From: Sulfitobacter alexandrii
GTDB taxonomy: Bacteria > Pseudomonadota > Alphaproteobacteria > Rhodobacterales > Rhodobacteraceae
Length of the DNA stretch: 64,000 nucleotides
Direction: 5' to 3'
Assembly (NCBI RefSeq): GCF_001886735.1
Contig: NZ_CP018077.1
Location: forward strand, 62,001 to 126,000
A program made the translations under genes and the position numbers. Below the pieces are notes generated by a model. It searched no databases, had not been told where the DNA came from, and was given only the letters and a program-made list of their open reading frames with translations. Positions 27,136 to 35,334 of the stretch are shown here, one piece after another. Each line of letters starts with the position of its first letter. The first letter of the stretch is position 1.

Positions 27136-29186
27136 GGCTGTTTCCTCGCGGTCATGTCGCCGGTGCCGGTCATGGTCAGCGACCAGTGGCGCGGGATCAG
27201 AAGGGTGGTGTATTCCTGTTCGACGATCGCGGGGCCGTCGATCACCTCTCCGGCGGCGAGCGACAGTTGCCGGTGGACGGGCACGTCCGCCCAGGCGCCG
27301 TTGACGTGGACGGGGCGCGTCGCGGTGCTGCGTTTCTCCGAGGGTTCATGGACGGCACCTGCACGGTCGTCCGCGCCCAGCTTTCCGATGGCGACCAACC
27401 GCAGGGTGACAAGCTCCACCGCCTCGGCGGGATCGTCGAAGGAGAACCGCTGGCGGTGCTGTTCCTCGAACCGCGTGCGCAGCGTCGTCAGGGTTTCCGG
27501 CGTGCAGTCGCCGTCGGGCATATCGGTCATCAGCTCGAACGCCTGCCCGCGGTAGCGCAGGTCCGCCGAGAGCCGCAGGACGCGGTTTTCGGGGGCGATC
27601 CCGTCGGTTTCCAGCAGCGCGGCCCCCTGTGCGCGCAGGTCGCCGGCCATGGCCGTCAGCGCCGGCAAGCTATCGGGGGCAAGCGGCAGGATTTCGGTGC
27701 GCGAAAGGTCGTGCTGGATGTCCGAGGACAGGATGCCGTGGGCCGAGAAGGTCGAGGGATCGCAAGGAAAGATCACGCGGGTGATGCCCAGTTCCTCGGC
27801 CACTTCGACGGCATGCACCCCGCCCGCGCCACCGAAGCTCATCAGGGCGAAATCGCGCGGGTCCAGCCCCTTGGCGAACAGGGAAAACTTGATCGAGGCC
27901 GCCAGTTTCGCGTTTACCACGCTGAGGATGCCGGCGGCGGCCCGATCCGTATCGAGGTGCAGCGGTTCTTCCATACGTGTGCGTAGGGCGTTGCGGGCGC
28001 CGTCGATGTCCAGCGCGAACCGTCCGCCGAGGAACGTCGCCGGGTCGAGCCGCCCGAGGATGAGGTTCACGTCGGTCACGGTGGGTTCCTCGCCGCCCCG
28101 CCCGTAGCAGACCGGCCCCGGCACCGCGCCGGCGCTGCGCGGCCCGACCTGAAGCCGCCCCGAGGCGTCGACGAAGGCGATGGAGCCGCCGCCGGCGCCG
28201 ATCGTGTGCATTTCCACCATCGGCACCCGCACTGGCAGGCCGTCGATCTCGCCCTGCGTGACAACGGTGCGCTGGCCGCCGGAGATGACGGCGACATCGT
28301 AGCTGGTGCCGCCCATGTCCACGCCGACGACATCGGGCATGTCGAGCCTGCGGGCGAGTTTCTGCGCCGCCAGCACGCCCCCCGAAGGTCCGGACAGCAG
28401 CAGCTTGACCGGGGCCTGCACGGCGGCGTCGAGGCTGATCGCGCCGCCGTTGGACTGGATCAGGTAGACCGGTGCGGTCACGCCCGCATCGGCAAGCCGG
28501 CGACGTACCGCCCTGACGTAGCGGTCGATCACGGGGACCAGTTGCGCGTTCAGGACGGTGGTTGCGGTACGTTCGAATTCGCGGATCTCGGGCGAGACCT
28601 GATGGCTGCAGGATACCGCCATCTCCGGGCAGCGGGCCAGCAGCGCGTCCCGTATGGCGATTTCGTGCGCCGGGTTCGCAAAGGCGTTGAGCAGGCAGAT
28701 CGCGGTGGCCTCCACGCCGGTGGCCGCGACACGGTTGATCACGGTGTCCAGCGCGCCGGGGTCGAGCGGACGGACCTCGTCGCCTGCCGCGCCGATCCGG
28801 CCCGGCGCCCCGAATCGCCGACGGCGCGGCACCAGCGGGCTGCGGGCCGGACCGCGCAGGGCGTAGATGTCGCGGCGGGCATGGCGGCCGATTTCCAGCA
28901 CGTCCTCGAACCCTTCGGTGGTGATCAGCGCGCCGTCGGGCAGATCGCGGGTGAGCACGGCGTTGGTGGCGATGGTGGTGCCATGCAGGATCAGGCCGAT
29001 GTCGGACAGGGCGAAGCCGAAGCGGTCCGCCGCGAGCAGCAGCGCATCCGCCAGTCCGCGCGCGGGATCGTCAGGGGTGGTCGGAGACTTCAGGCTGTGG
29101 GAAAGGCCCGTCTTTTCGTCGCGCAGTTCCAGATCCGTGAAGGTGCCGCCGATGTCCACGGCGATTGTGATGCGGTTTTGCGGCAT
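27132..29186 (-). CDS. hyuA: Hydantoinase A / 5-oxoprolinase family subunit
   Basis: A 684-residue ATP-binding subunit of the HyuA/oxoprolinase N family. It starts at MPQNRITIAVDIGGTFTD, whose actin/ASKHA-type phosphate loop is conserved; an ATG 48 bases upstream would add a tail with no family counterpart. The segment KSPTTPDDPARGLADAL, then LILHGTTIATNAVL near residue 75, and the hydantoinase-domain GVDMGGTSYDVAVISGG near 290 are typical. It forms a two-subunit enzyme with HyuB. A LysR regulator gene lies directly upstream on the same strand. Confidence 0.88.
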   Translation of the reverse strand: MPQNRITIAVDIGGTFTDLELRDEKTGLSHSLKSPTTPDDPARGLADALLLAADRFGFALSDIGLILHGTTIATNAVLTRDLPDGALITTEGFEDVLEIGRHARRDIYALRGPARSPLVPRRRRFGAPGRIGAAGDEVRPLDPGALDTVINRVAATGVEATAICLLNAFANPAHEIAIRDALLARCPEMAVSCSHQVSPEIREFERTATTVLNAQLVPVIDRYVRAVRRRLADAGVTAPVYLIQSNGGAISLDAAVQAPVKLLLSGPSGGVLAAQKLARRLDMPDVVGVDMGGTSYDVAVISGGQRTVVTQGEIDGLPVRVPMVEMHTIGAGGGSIAFVDASGRLQVGPRSAGAVPGPVCYGRGGEEPTVTDVNLILGRLDPATFLGGRFALDIDGARNALRTRMEEPLHLDTDRAAAGILSVVNAKLAASIKFSLFAKGLDPRDFALMSFGGAGGVHAVEVAEELGITRVIFPCDPSTFSAHGILSSDIQHDLSRTEILPLAPDSLPALTAMAGDLRAQGAALLETDGIAPENRVLRLSADLRYRGQAFELMTDMPDGDCTPETLTTLRTRFEEQHRQRFSFDDPAEAVELVTLRLVAIGKLGADDRAGAVHEPSEKRSTATRPVHVNGAWADVPVHRQLSLAAGEVIDGPAIVEQEYTTLLIPRHWSLTMTGTGDMTARKQP

Positions 29187-29267
29187 GTCCGGGCAGGCTT
29201 TCTGCGGTTTCGTCCGGAACAGCGTTGCAAGCAATCGCTATCAAATCAAATCGAATGTTTTTTAGTC

Positions 29268-30176
29268 TTACGATAAGATATTCTGATCGGTGTGCCGCAG
29301 GGCCGTGCTGTGCGCGAGTTGGGCGGCGGTTTCCACCACGTGGCTTTTCGGATCGCCGAGATAGGAGGCGGTGAATTGAAGCGGGGCAGGGCACCAGCCC
29401 GGATCGAAGCGGCGCAGCTGGCCGCGCGACACCCAGTCCCGGCCGAGGATCTCGGGCAGGGCGGCGACGCCGAGACCGGCTTCGACCAGACGGAAACAGG
29501 CCGACAAGGACGAGGACGAGAAGATCTGCGTGCCCGGCCCCAGCCGTTCGTACAGCGCGCGCCGCATTTCCCGGTTGGGCCGCGTGCCGCGGGCGTAGGT
29601 GATAACGGGATGCCGGGCGATCAGCTCCGCCTGCGCTTCGGGCGCATCGGGCACCGTGTTGGAAACGTACCAGGCGAGGGTGAAGCCGGGCAGGGCGATG
29701 TTGCTGACCGTCGCCTCGGACACCGGGCCGAGCAGGATGGCGAGGTCGATCTCGCGGTCGAGCAGTCTCTGGCGCAGGTTGGTGGAGACGTCGACGTCGA
29801 TCTCGATCTCGACCTTCTTGAACTGGCGGTGCAGGCCGGTGACGAAATCCGGCAGCCATGATTGTGCGACGGTTTCGGCGACACCGAGGCGCAGCTGCCG
29901 TTCGATGCCCTCGGGCGACATGATGTCGGCGGTGACCTGTTCGGTCAGGATCTCGAACTGTTCGGCGTAGCGGACGAGCATGTCGCCCCGCTTGGTCAGG
30001 GTGAGGTGCCCTTCACTGCGCTCGAACAGCGGCACGGCCAGCGTGTCTTCGAGCGCCTTGATCCGGGCGCTGACGGCGGGCTGCGTGATGTTCAGGCTCT
30101 GCGCGGCGCGGCGCATGCCGCCGAGGCGCACCACCTCGAGAAAGGTGCGAAGCTGTTCGATGTTGAGCCGGGTCAT
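29268..30176 (-). CDS. LysR-family transcriptional regulator
   Basis: Regulator of 302 residues. The winged helix-turn-helix is at the N-terminus (MTRLNIEQLRTFLEVVRLGG, then AAQSLNITQPAVSARIKALE). The effector domain follows from about residue 90 (QLRLGVAETVAQSWLPDFVT). I start at MTRLNIEQL; a Met 17 codons earlier gives an unusual extension. It lies between the gamma-glutamyltransferase-like gene and hyuA on the same strand and probably controls hyuAB-TRAP. The 81-base gap before hyuA is AT-rich and could contain its operator, but I cannot define one. Confidence 0.85.
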   Translation of the reverse strand: MTRLNIEQLRTFLEVVRLGGMRRAAQSLNITQPAVSARIKALEDTLAVPLFERSEGHLTLTKRGDMLVRYAEQFEILTEQVTADIMSPEGIERQLRLGVAETVAQSWLPDFVTGLHRQFKKVEIEIDVDVSTNLRQRLLDREIDLAILLGPVSEATVSNIALPGFTLAWYVSNTVPDAPEAQAELIARHPVITYARGTRPNREMRRALYERLGPGTQIFSSSSLSACFRLVEAGLGVAALPEILGRDWVSRGQLRRFDPGWCPAPLQFTASYLGDPKSHVVETAAQLAHSTALRHTDQNILS

Positions 30177-30259
30177 GTGCCGTTCCGTTCGCGCCTGCCG
30201 CTGGTCGGGCGATCCTGCCCGATCCACGGGCAGGCACGCAAGGCCGGGCAGCGCCGCGA

Positions 30260-31843
30260 TCAGTAGCCGACGGCGCAGCCATCCTTGCGATGGTCCGAGC
30301 CTGCGACATAGCCGCCGCCGTGGCGGGCGATCAACTGTGCGCCGCCAAAGCCGAAGCTGTTGTCGGGCGGGTCGTGGACGATCTCGTGCCCCATCTGCTG
30401 CAGGGCCTTCACGGTGGCATCGGGCATCGCAGGCTCGACCGCGACCCGGCGCCCGCTGACGAAACGCCAGCGCGGCGCGTCGCTGGCAGCCTGGGGCGAC
30501 TGGCCGTGCACCATCGTCCGGGTGACCATCTGGACATGGCCCTGCGCCTGCATCGGGCCGCCCATGACGCCGAAGCTCATCTCGGGGCGGCCATCGCGGG
30601 TGACGAAGCCGGGGATGATGGTGTGGAACGGCCGCTTGCGGGGCCCGACTCGGTTCGGATGGCCCGGCGTCGTGGCGAAGCCCGCGCCGCGGTTCTGAAG
30701 GTGGATGCCGGTGCCGGGCACCACGACACCGGCGCCGAAGCCCATGTAGTTCGACTGGATCAGCGAGACCATGCGCCCCGCGGCATCGGCGGCGGTGACA
30801 TAGACGGTGCCGCCGGCACGGGGCGCACCATGCGTGGCGAGGCTGGCCTTGCGCGCGTGGATGAGGGCGGCGCGCTGGCCCAGGTAGGCCGGAGACAGCA
30901 GCGCCTCGGCGGGGGTGGCCATCGCGTCAGGGTCGCCGACGAAGGCTTCGGCATCGGCGAGGCCCAGCTTCACCGCTTCGATCTGCAGGTGCAGGGCCTG
31001 CGGATCGTCCGGGTCCAGCGCGGCGAGGTCGTGGTGCCCGAGGATGCCGAGCGCGATCAGCGCCGCGATGCCCTGGCCGTTGGGCGGGATCTCGTGCAGG
31101 TCGATACCGGCGTAGGACTGGCGCAGGGTGCCGCACCAATCGACATGGTGCGCGGCGAGGTCTTCGGAAGTCAGGGCCGCGCCATGGCGGGCGGACTCCT
31201 GCGCGATCAGCTCTGCGATATCGCCGGTATAGAAGGCGGCGCCGCGGGTGTGCGCGATCCGCTCGAGCGTTTGCGCCAGCGCGGGGTTGCGGAAGGTTTC
31301 GCCGGCCCGTGGCGCCCGGCCGTCCGGCAGGAAGCAGTCAGCGAAACCGGGCTGATCCGACAGGGTGGCGCCGCCCAGCTTCCAGAGCCGCGCGATGATG
31401 GGCGACACCGCGAAGCCGTCGCGGGCGTAGGCGATGGCGGGTGCGAAGAGGTCGGGGAAGGGCAGCGCGCCGAACCGGTCGGACAGGGCGACCCAGCCCG
31501 AGACCGCGCCTGGCACCGTCACGCTTTCCCATCCCCGTTCCGGCATGGTCGACCCTGCGGCAAAGCGGTCTGGCGTCCATCCTGCGGGGGACCGGCCCGA
31601 TGCGTTGAGCCCGTGGAGCGCGGCGCCGTCCCACAGCACCGCGAAGGCATCGCTGCCCAGCCCGTTGCCCGTGGGTTCCACCACGGTGAGCGCGATGGCG
31701 GCGGCGAGCGCCGCGTCCACCGCGTTGCCGCCCGCCAGCAGCATCCGCAGCCCGGCCTGCGCCGCCAGCGGCTGCGATGTGGCGACGACGTTGCGCGCCA
31801 TCAGCGGCGCGCGACGGGACGGGTAGGGCAGTTCGAAGTGCAT
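30260..31843 (-). CDS. Gamma-glutamyltransferase family protein
   Basis: A 527-residue Ntn-hydrolase (GGT/acylase family), made as a precursor that cuts itself before a Thr. The large-subunit opening RNVVATSQPLAAQAGLRMLL and LAGGNAVDAALAAAIALTVV are strongly conserved. The likely nucleophile is the Thr in AGGTVYVTAADAAG, and the LQNRGAGFATTPGHPNRVGP and GVMGGPMQAQGHVQMVTR segments complete the active site. No signal peptide is visible, so it is probably cytoplasmic, unlike E. coli GGT. It heads the minus-strand set with LysR, hyuAB and TRAP, suggesting gamma-glutamyl or amide breakdown feeding 5-oxoproline to HyuAB; this is inference. Confidence 0.83.
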   Translation of the reverse strand: MHFELPYPSRRAPLMARNVVATSQPLAAQAGLRMLLAGGNAVDAALAAAIALTVVEPTGNGLGSDAFAVLWDGAALHGLNASGRSPAGWTPDRFAAGSTMPERGWESVTVPGAVSGWVALSDRFGALPFPDLFAPAIAYARDGFAVSPIIARLWKLGGATLSDQPGFADCFLPDGRAPRAGETFRNPALAQTLERIAHTRGAAFYTGDIAELIAQESARHGAALTSEDLAAHHVDWCGTLRQSYAGIDLHEIPPNGQGIAALIALGILGHHDLAALDPDDPQALHLQIEAVKLGLADAEAFVGDPDAMATPAEALLSPAYLGQRAALIHARKASLATHGAPRAGGTVYVTAADAAGRMVSLIQSNYMGFGAGVVVPGTGIHLQNRGAGFATTPGHPNRVGPRKRPFHTIIPGFVTRDGRPEMSFGVMGGPMQAQGHVQMVTRTMVHGQSPQAASDAPRWRFVSGRRVAVEPAMPDATVKALQQMGHEIVHDPPDNSFGFGGAQLIARHGGGYVAGSDHRKDGCAVGY

Positions 31844-31919
31844 CAGTGACCCCTTTTCCGGCCGGTCTGGCAAGGCCTCCGAGCGCCGTGGTGGCAGCAC
31901 ATGGCCCGAGCGGTGTCGT

Positions 31920-32342
31920 TCACGCCAGCTTCGACAGCAGGCGCCGCAGGGTTTCGCCGTTCTCGGACTCGAGCAGTTCCATGAGCGCGTGGTCCTGATC
32001 CTCGGCGTCCTGGCGGATCTGCAGCATCCGCCGACGGCCGAGGTTGGTCAGCATGAGGTTTACTTGGCGCTGATCGACGCTGGAAATCTGGCGATGCACG
32101 AGCCCTTCGGACACCATGCGATCCACCAGCTTGCTGAGTGCCGGGGGGTTGAGCAACGCGCGCCGCGCCAGTTCGCCCATGGTCAGACGTTCGTTGCCGT
32201 CAAGACATTCCATCACCCTCCAGGCGGTGACCTGGATGCCGTGCGCCTTGAGCCGGGTGGCCAGTGAGTTGCTGACCGAGCGATGCGCGGCCTCGAGCAC
32301 GTAGGACAGATGGCGTTCGAAGGTGATCGGCTCTTTCGGCAT
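31920..32342 (-). CDS. MarR-family transcriptional regulator
   Basis: Regulator of 140 residues with the MarR winged-helix fold: helices RHLSYVLEAAHRSVSNSLAT, the recognition unit LTMGELARRALLNPPALSKL and the wing DRMVSEGLVHRQISSVDQRQ. The open frame extends far upstream, but MPKEPITFERHL at 32342 is the sensible start. The gene diverges from the AmiC-like sensor gene. The shared 75-base gap carries overlapping promoters and direct repeats, which fits self-regulation and control of the amide operon. Rhodobacterales MarR proteins beside catabolic genes commonly respond to aromatic acids or CoA thioesters. Confidence 0.85.
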   Translation of the reverse strand: MPKEPITFERHLSYVLEAAHRSVSNSLATRLKAHGIQVTAWRVMECLDGNERLTMGELARRALLNPPALSKLVDRMVSEGLVHRQISSVDQRQVNLMLTNLGRRRMLQIRQDAEDQDHALMELLESENGETLRRLLSKLA

Positions 32343-32367
32343 GGGTCCGTCCGGTTGTGGTACAATG

Positions 32368-32405
32368 GGAAAATAGTTGACTTGGAAAATAGTTTCAATT
32401 GGAAT
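32368..32405. promoter_or_regulatory. Overlapping divergent promoters and repeats between marR-like and amiC-like genes
   Basis: Two direct copies of GGAAAATAGTT begin at 32368 and 32384, exactly 16 bases apart. On the minus strand TTGAAA (32398-32393), 17 bases and TATTTT (32375-32370) make a good promoter for the MarR gene. On the plus strand TTGACT (32377-32382), 17 bases and TGGAAT (32400-32405) make one for the sensor gene. The repeats overlap both, as expected for a MarR operator. Confidence 0.6.
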
Positions 32406-32417
32406 GTGCAAATTGCC

Positions 32418-33563
32418 ATGCTGATCCGGGGGAGACGGGCGCTGGGATACACGAAAGAAGATGTCGCGCTGCCGATCGAGCTCGCGGATTACCGCGAGAG
32501 CGGTTTGCTGGTCGCTTCCGGCAGCTTTCGTGTCGCGCTTCTGATCCCCATGTGCGGCCCGGCGGGCATCTGGGCACCGTCCTGCATTTCCAGCGCGCAG
32601 GTCGCGGCGGCGGAACTGAACCGCGGCGACGGGATCGGCGGGCGGCGGGTGCAGCTCATCATGATCGACGCGGCGGTCGAGGCGGACGAGCCGATCGAGG
32701 AAACGGTGAACGACCTGATCGAGCTGAACGCCATCGACGCCATCGTCGGCATGCATCTGAGCGCGGTGCGGCAGCGGCTGTCGAAGGTCGTGCGCCAGCG
32801 TATTCCCTACATCTATACGCCGCTTTACGAGGGGGGCGAGACCACGCCGGGCCTGTTCGCCATCGGCGAAACCCCGAAGGAACAGCTTGCCCCGGCCCTG
32901 CTGGCGCTGCAGGCACGGTACCGCCCGCGTTCCTGGGCGCTGGTCGGCAACGATTATGTCTGGCCCCGCAGTTCTCATTCGCTGGCCAAGAGCATCCTCA
33001 AGGCGTCGGGCGTCGATCTGGCCATGGAACGTTATGTACCCTTCGGTCTGCCGAACATGTCCGACATGGTGGACCGGGTGGAGGCTTCGGGTGCGGAGGC
33101 GGTTCTCGTGTCGCTGGTGGGACAGGACGCCGTCAACTTCAACCGGCAATTCGGCAGGCGGGGGTTGCATCGCAAGGCCGTGCGCCTGTCCTGCGCGCTG
33201 GAAGAGAACGGGCTGATGGCCTGCGGGCGGGGCAACCTTGAGCGGATGTTCTCCGTCTCGTCCTATTTCGGGTCGATCGCGACCGAGGCGAACGCCTGCT
33301 TCAAGGAGCGGTACTACGGGCTGCACGGCGATGCCGCGCCCGCCCTGAACGCGATCGGGCAATCCACCTACGAGGGGATGCATTATCTGTCCGCGCTGCT
33401 GCGGGACCATGGCACCGTCTGGCGTCAGCGGTCGAGCCGGGACATGCTGCCGGTGATTCACGCAAGCGGCAGATCCTACGTCAGGGACGGAGGTCTGAAA
33501 CGGCCCGACATCTACCTGGCGCGGGCGGATGGCATCGCCTTCAGCGACTTCAAGGTACTGTAA
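32418..33563 (+). CDS. AmiC-like amide sensor / urea-type periplasmic-binding-fold protein
   Basis: A 381-residue protein with the type I periplasmic-binding fold (Peripla_BP_5, AmiC/FmdD/UrtA group). The core begins FRVALLIPMCGPAGIWAPSC near residue 37, and QVAAAELNRGDGIGGRRVQL, AIVGMHLSAVRQRL and YIYTPLYEGGETTPG follow. No signal peptide is visible: the N-terminal 36 residues are polar and charged. It therefore looks like a cytoplasmic ligand sensor, as AmiC is for amidase operons, and not a transporter receptor. The predicted promoter places transcription only a few bases before the ATG. It is divergent from marR and first in the amide operon. An AmiR-type antiterminator is not present. 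Confidence 0.72.
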   Translation: MLIRGRRALGYTKEDVALPIELADYRESGLLVASGSFRVALLIPMCGPAGIWAPSCISSAQVAAAELNRGDGIGGRRVQLIMIDAAVEADEPIEETVNDLIELNAIDAIVGMHLSAVRQRLSKVVRQRIPYIYTPLYEGGETTPGLFAIGETPKEQLAPALLALQARYRPRSWALVGNDYVWPRSSHSLAKSILKASGVDLAMERYVPFGLPNMSDMVDRVEASGAEAVLVSLVGQDAVNFNRQFGRRGLHRKAVRLSCALEENGLMACGRGNLERMFSVSSYFGSIATEANACFKERYYGLHGDAAPALNAIGQSTYEGMHYLSALLRDHGTVWRQRSSRDMLPVIHASGRSYVRDGGLKRPDIYLARADGIAFSDFKVL

Positions 33564-33582
33564 TCTAACGAGATATTGAAAA

Positions 33583-33623
33583 TCATTTTCCAGTTCAAAC
33601 AATTTACTTGAAATGGAAAATGA
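33583..33623. repeat. Long inverted repeat before the flotillin-like gene, candidate operator
   Basis: Arms TCATTTTCCAGTTCAA and TTGAAATGGAAAATGA (16 bases, one mismatch) flank a nine-base spacer. The half-site TTGAxxTGGAAAAT also occurs in the marR promoter region at 32377, so the MarR protein may bind both places. As RNA it would form a hairpin after the sensor gene, but no T-run follows. Confidence 0.55.
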
Positions 33624-33697
33624 AATCGCTCACCGTCGAGAGAGTGACAGGCCATGGCCCCGCGAGGCGGGGCAGGGCGCGACGGGGAGAAATCATT

Positions 33698-35291
33698 TTG
33701 TACTGGCTATTGGCATGCGTCGTCATCATCGCGGTCCTGCTGTTCGGGATCTGGTTCCTGCAACGATTCTACGCCAAGGCGACGCTGGAAACCGCGTTGG
33801 TCCGCACCGGCATGGGCGACCGACGGGGGCTGTCTGGCGCTGCCGATCGTGCACCAGCTTCAGCGGGTGTCGATGCAGACCGCCGCGGTGACGCTCGCGC
33901 GGACGGGGCGCGAAGCGGTGCTGACCGCAGATGCGCTGCGCGCCGATATCCTGATGGAATTCGAACTGCGTGTCGGATCGGATGCGGCCAGCATCGCCAC
34001 CGCCGCGCAGGCCTTCGGTCACCGGGTTGCGCGCGGCGGTGACGCATTCGAAGAAGTGCTGACCGGGCCGCTGGCCAACGCCGTCCAGACCGCCGCCGCG
34101 GCGCGGGGGATCAACGAGATCCATCTGGAGCGCGCGGCCTTTACCCGCGAAGTGTCGGCAATGGTTGCGGATCACGCCGGCCGGCTGGGGCTGGAACTGG
34201 TCACGGCGGCGCTGGTGTCGGTGGATCAGAGCGATTTCGCGCAGCGCGACGAGAACAACAGTTTCAACGCGCGGGGGATGCGCAGGCTGGCCGAGATGGT
34301 CGCCGAAGAGCGCAAGGCCCGGATCGCGGTCGAGACCAGCACGGAGATCGCGGTGCGCGAGCATCGCCTTGCCCAGCATCAGCGGCAGATCGAACTTCAG
34401 CGCGCCGAGCGGGAAGCGGAGATCGCGCAGCGCGAGCATCTTGCGCGGCTCGAGGCGGAATCCGAAAGCCGTTCGGCACAGTCCCGCGCCGAACAGCATC
34501 GCGCGTCGGAGACCATTCGCATCCGCGAGGAGCAGGAAGCCAGGGCGGCGCAGGTGTCGGCGGACGAGGCGCTGCGCAAGGCCGAGATGAAGGCGCTGCT
34601 GGAACTGGAGGAAGCCAAGATCGCCAACGGCATCCGGCTGGCGCAGTCCCGGGCCAAGGAAGCCAAGGCCAAGGCCGAGGAAGAGGAGGCGCGGGCGCAG
34701 GTGATCCTCGCGGCCGAGAGCGTGCAGGCCCAGAAGGAGCGTGCCGTGACCGAGCGGGAGCGCGAAATCGCCCGGCTGAGGCAGGCGCGCGATCTGGAAC
34801 TGGAGGACGCGCGGGTCAAGAGCGACGTCAGCACGCTGCTGGCGCGGGCGCAGGCGGATGCATCGGCGCGGACCGCGACCGCCAACGCCGAGAAGGCCGC
34901 GATGGAGGCCGAGGCGGCGGGCCGTGCGGCGCTGAACCAGGCCGAGAACACCCTGAGCGACGCGGTTATCCGGATGCGGCTGGAAGAGCGCAAGCTGGAC
35001 CGGATGCCAGAGATCATGACCCAGATGATGAAGCCGGTGGAAAAGATCGAGTCGATCCGCATCAACCAGATCGGCGGCGGCATGGGCGGGTCGCAGGGCG
35101 AGGGCGGGGGCGTCGACAGCGCCTTCGGTGCCGCGATGGACCAGATCCTGGGCATGGCCGTGCGCCTGCCCGCGATGAAGCAGATGGGCGAGGAGATCGG
35201 ACTGGATTTCGACGTCGCCAACGCGGGGCGCACCGCCGATTACGCCAACCGCATCAAGGCCAAGGACGACCCCAAGACACCCAAAGAGTGA
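33698..35291 (+). pseudogene. Flotillin-like (SPFH domain) gene with a frameshift
   Basis: The N-terminal part (frame from TTG 33698 behind GGGGAG, or ATG 33620) encodes a membrane anchor, LYWLLACVVIIAVLLFGIWF, and YAKATLETALVRTGMG. The rest of the family sequence, DGGCLALPIVHQLQRVSMQT onward, continues one base out of phase. Only four bases (33818-33821) stand between the two parts, where relatives have about five or six codons, so a short deletion is likely. Downstream the SPFH domain, a long Glu/Ala/Arg coiled coil (residues about 220-430) and a C-terminal tail appear intact. Flotillins scaffold membrane microdomains. A sequencing error or an extra G in the G-run at 33825-33829 is also possible. 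Confidence 0.7.
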
Positions 35292-35334
35292 CGCTCGGTC
35301 ACCGACACTGAAACCGACCAACGGAGGACATACG

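Noticed and set aside
31920..33602. MarR gene read as a 560-residue protein
   Set aside because: The upstream part is antisense to the AmiC-like gene. A normal MarR protein starts at 32342.
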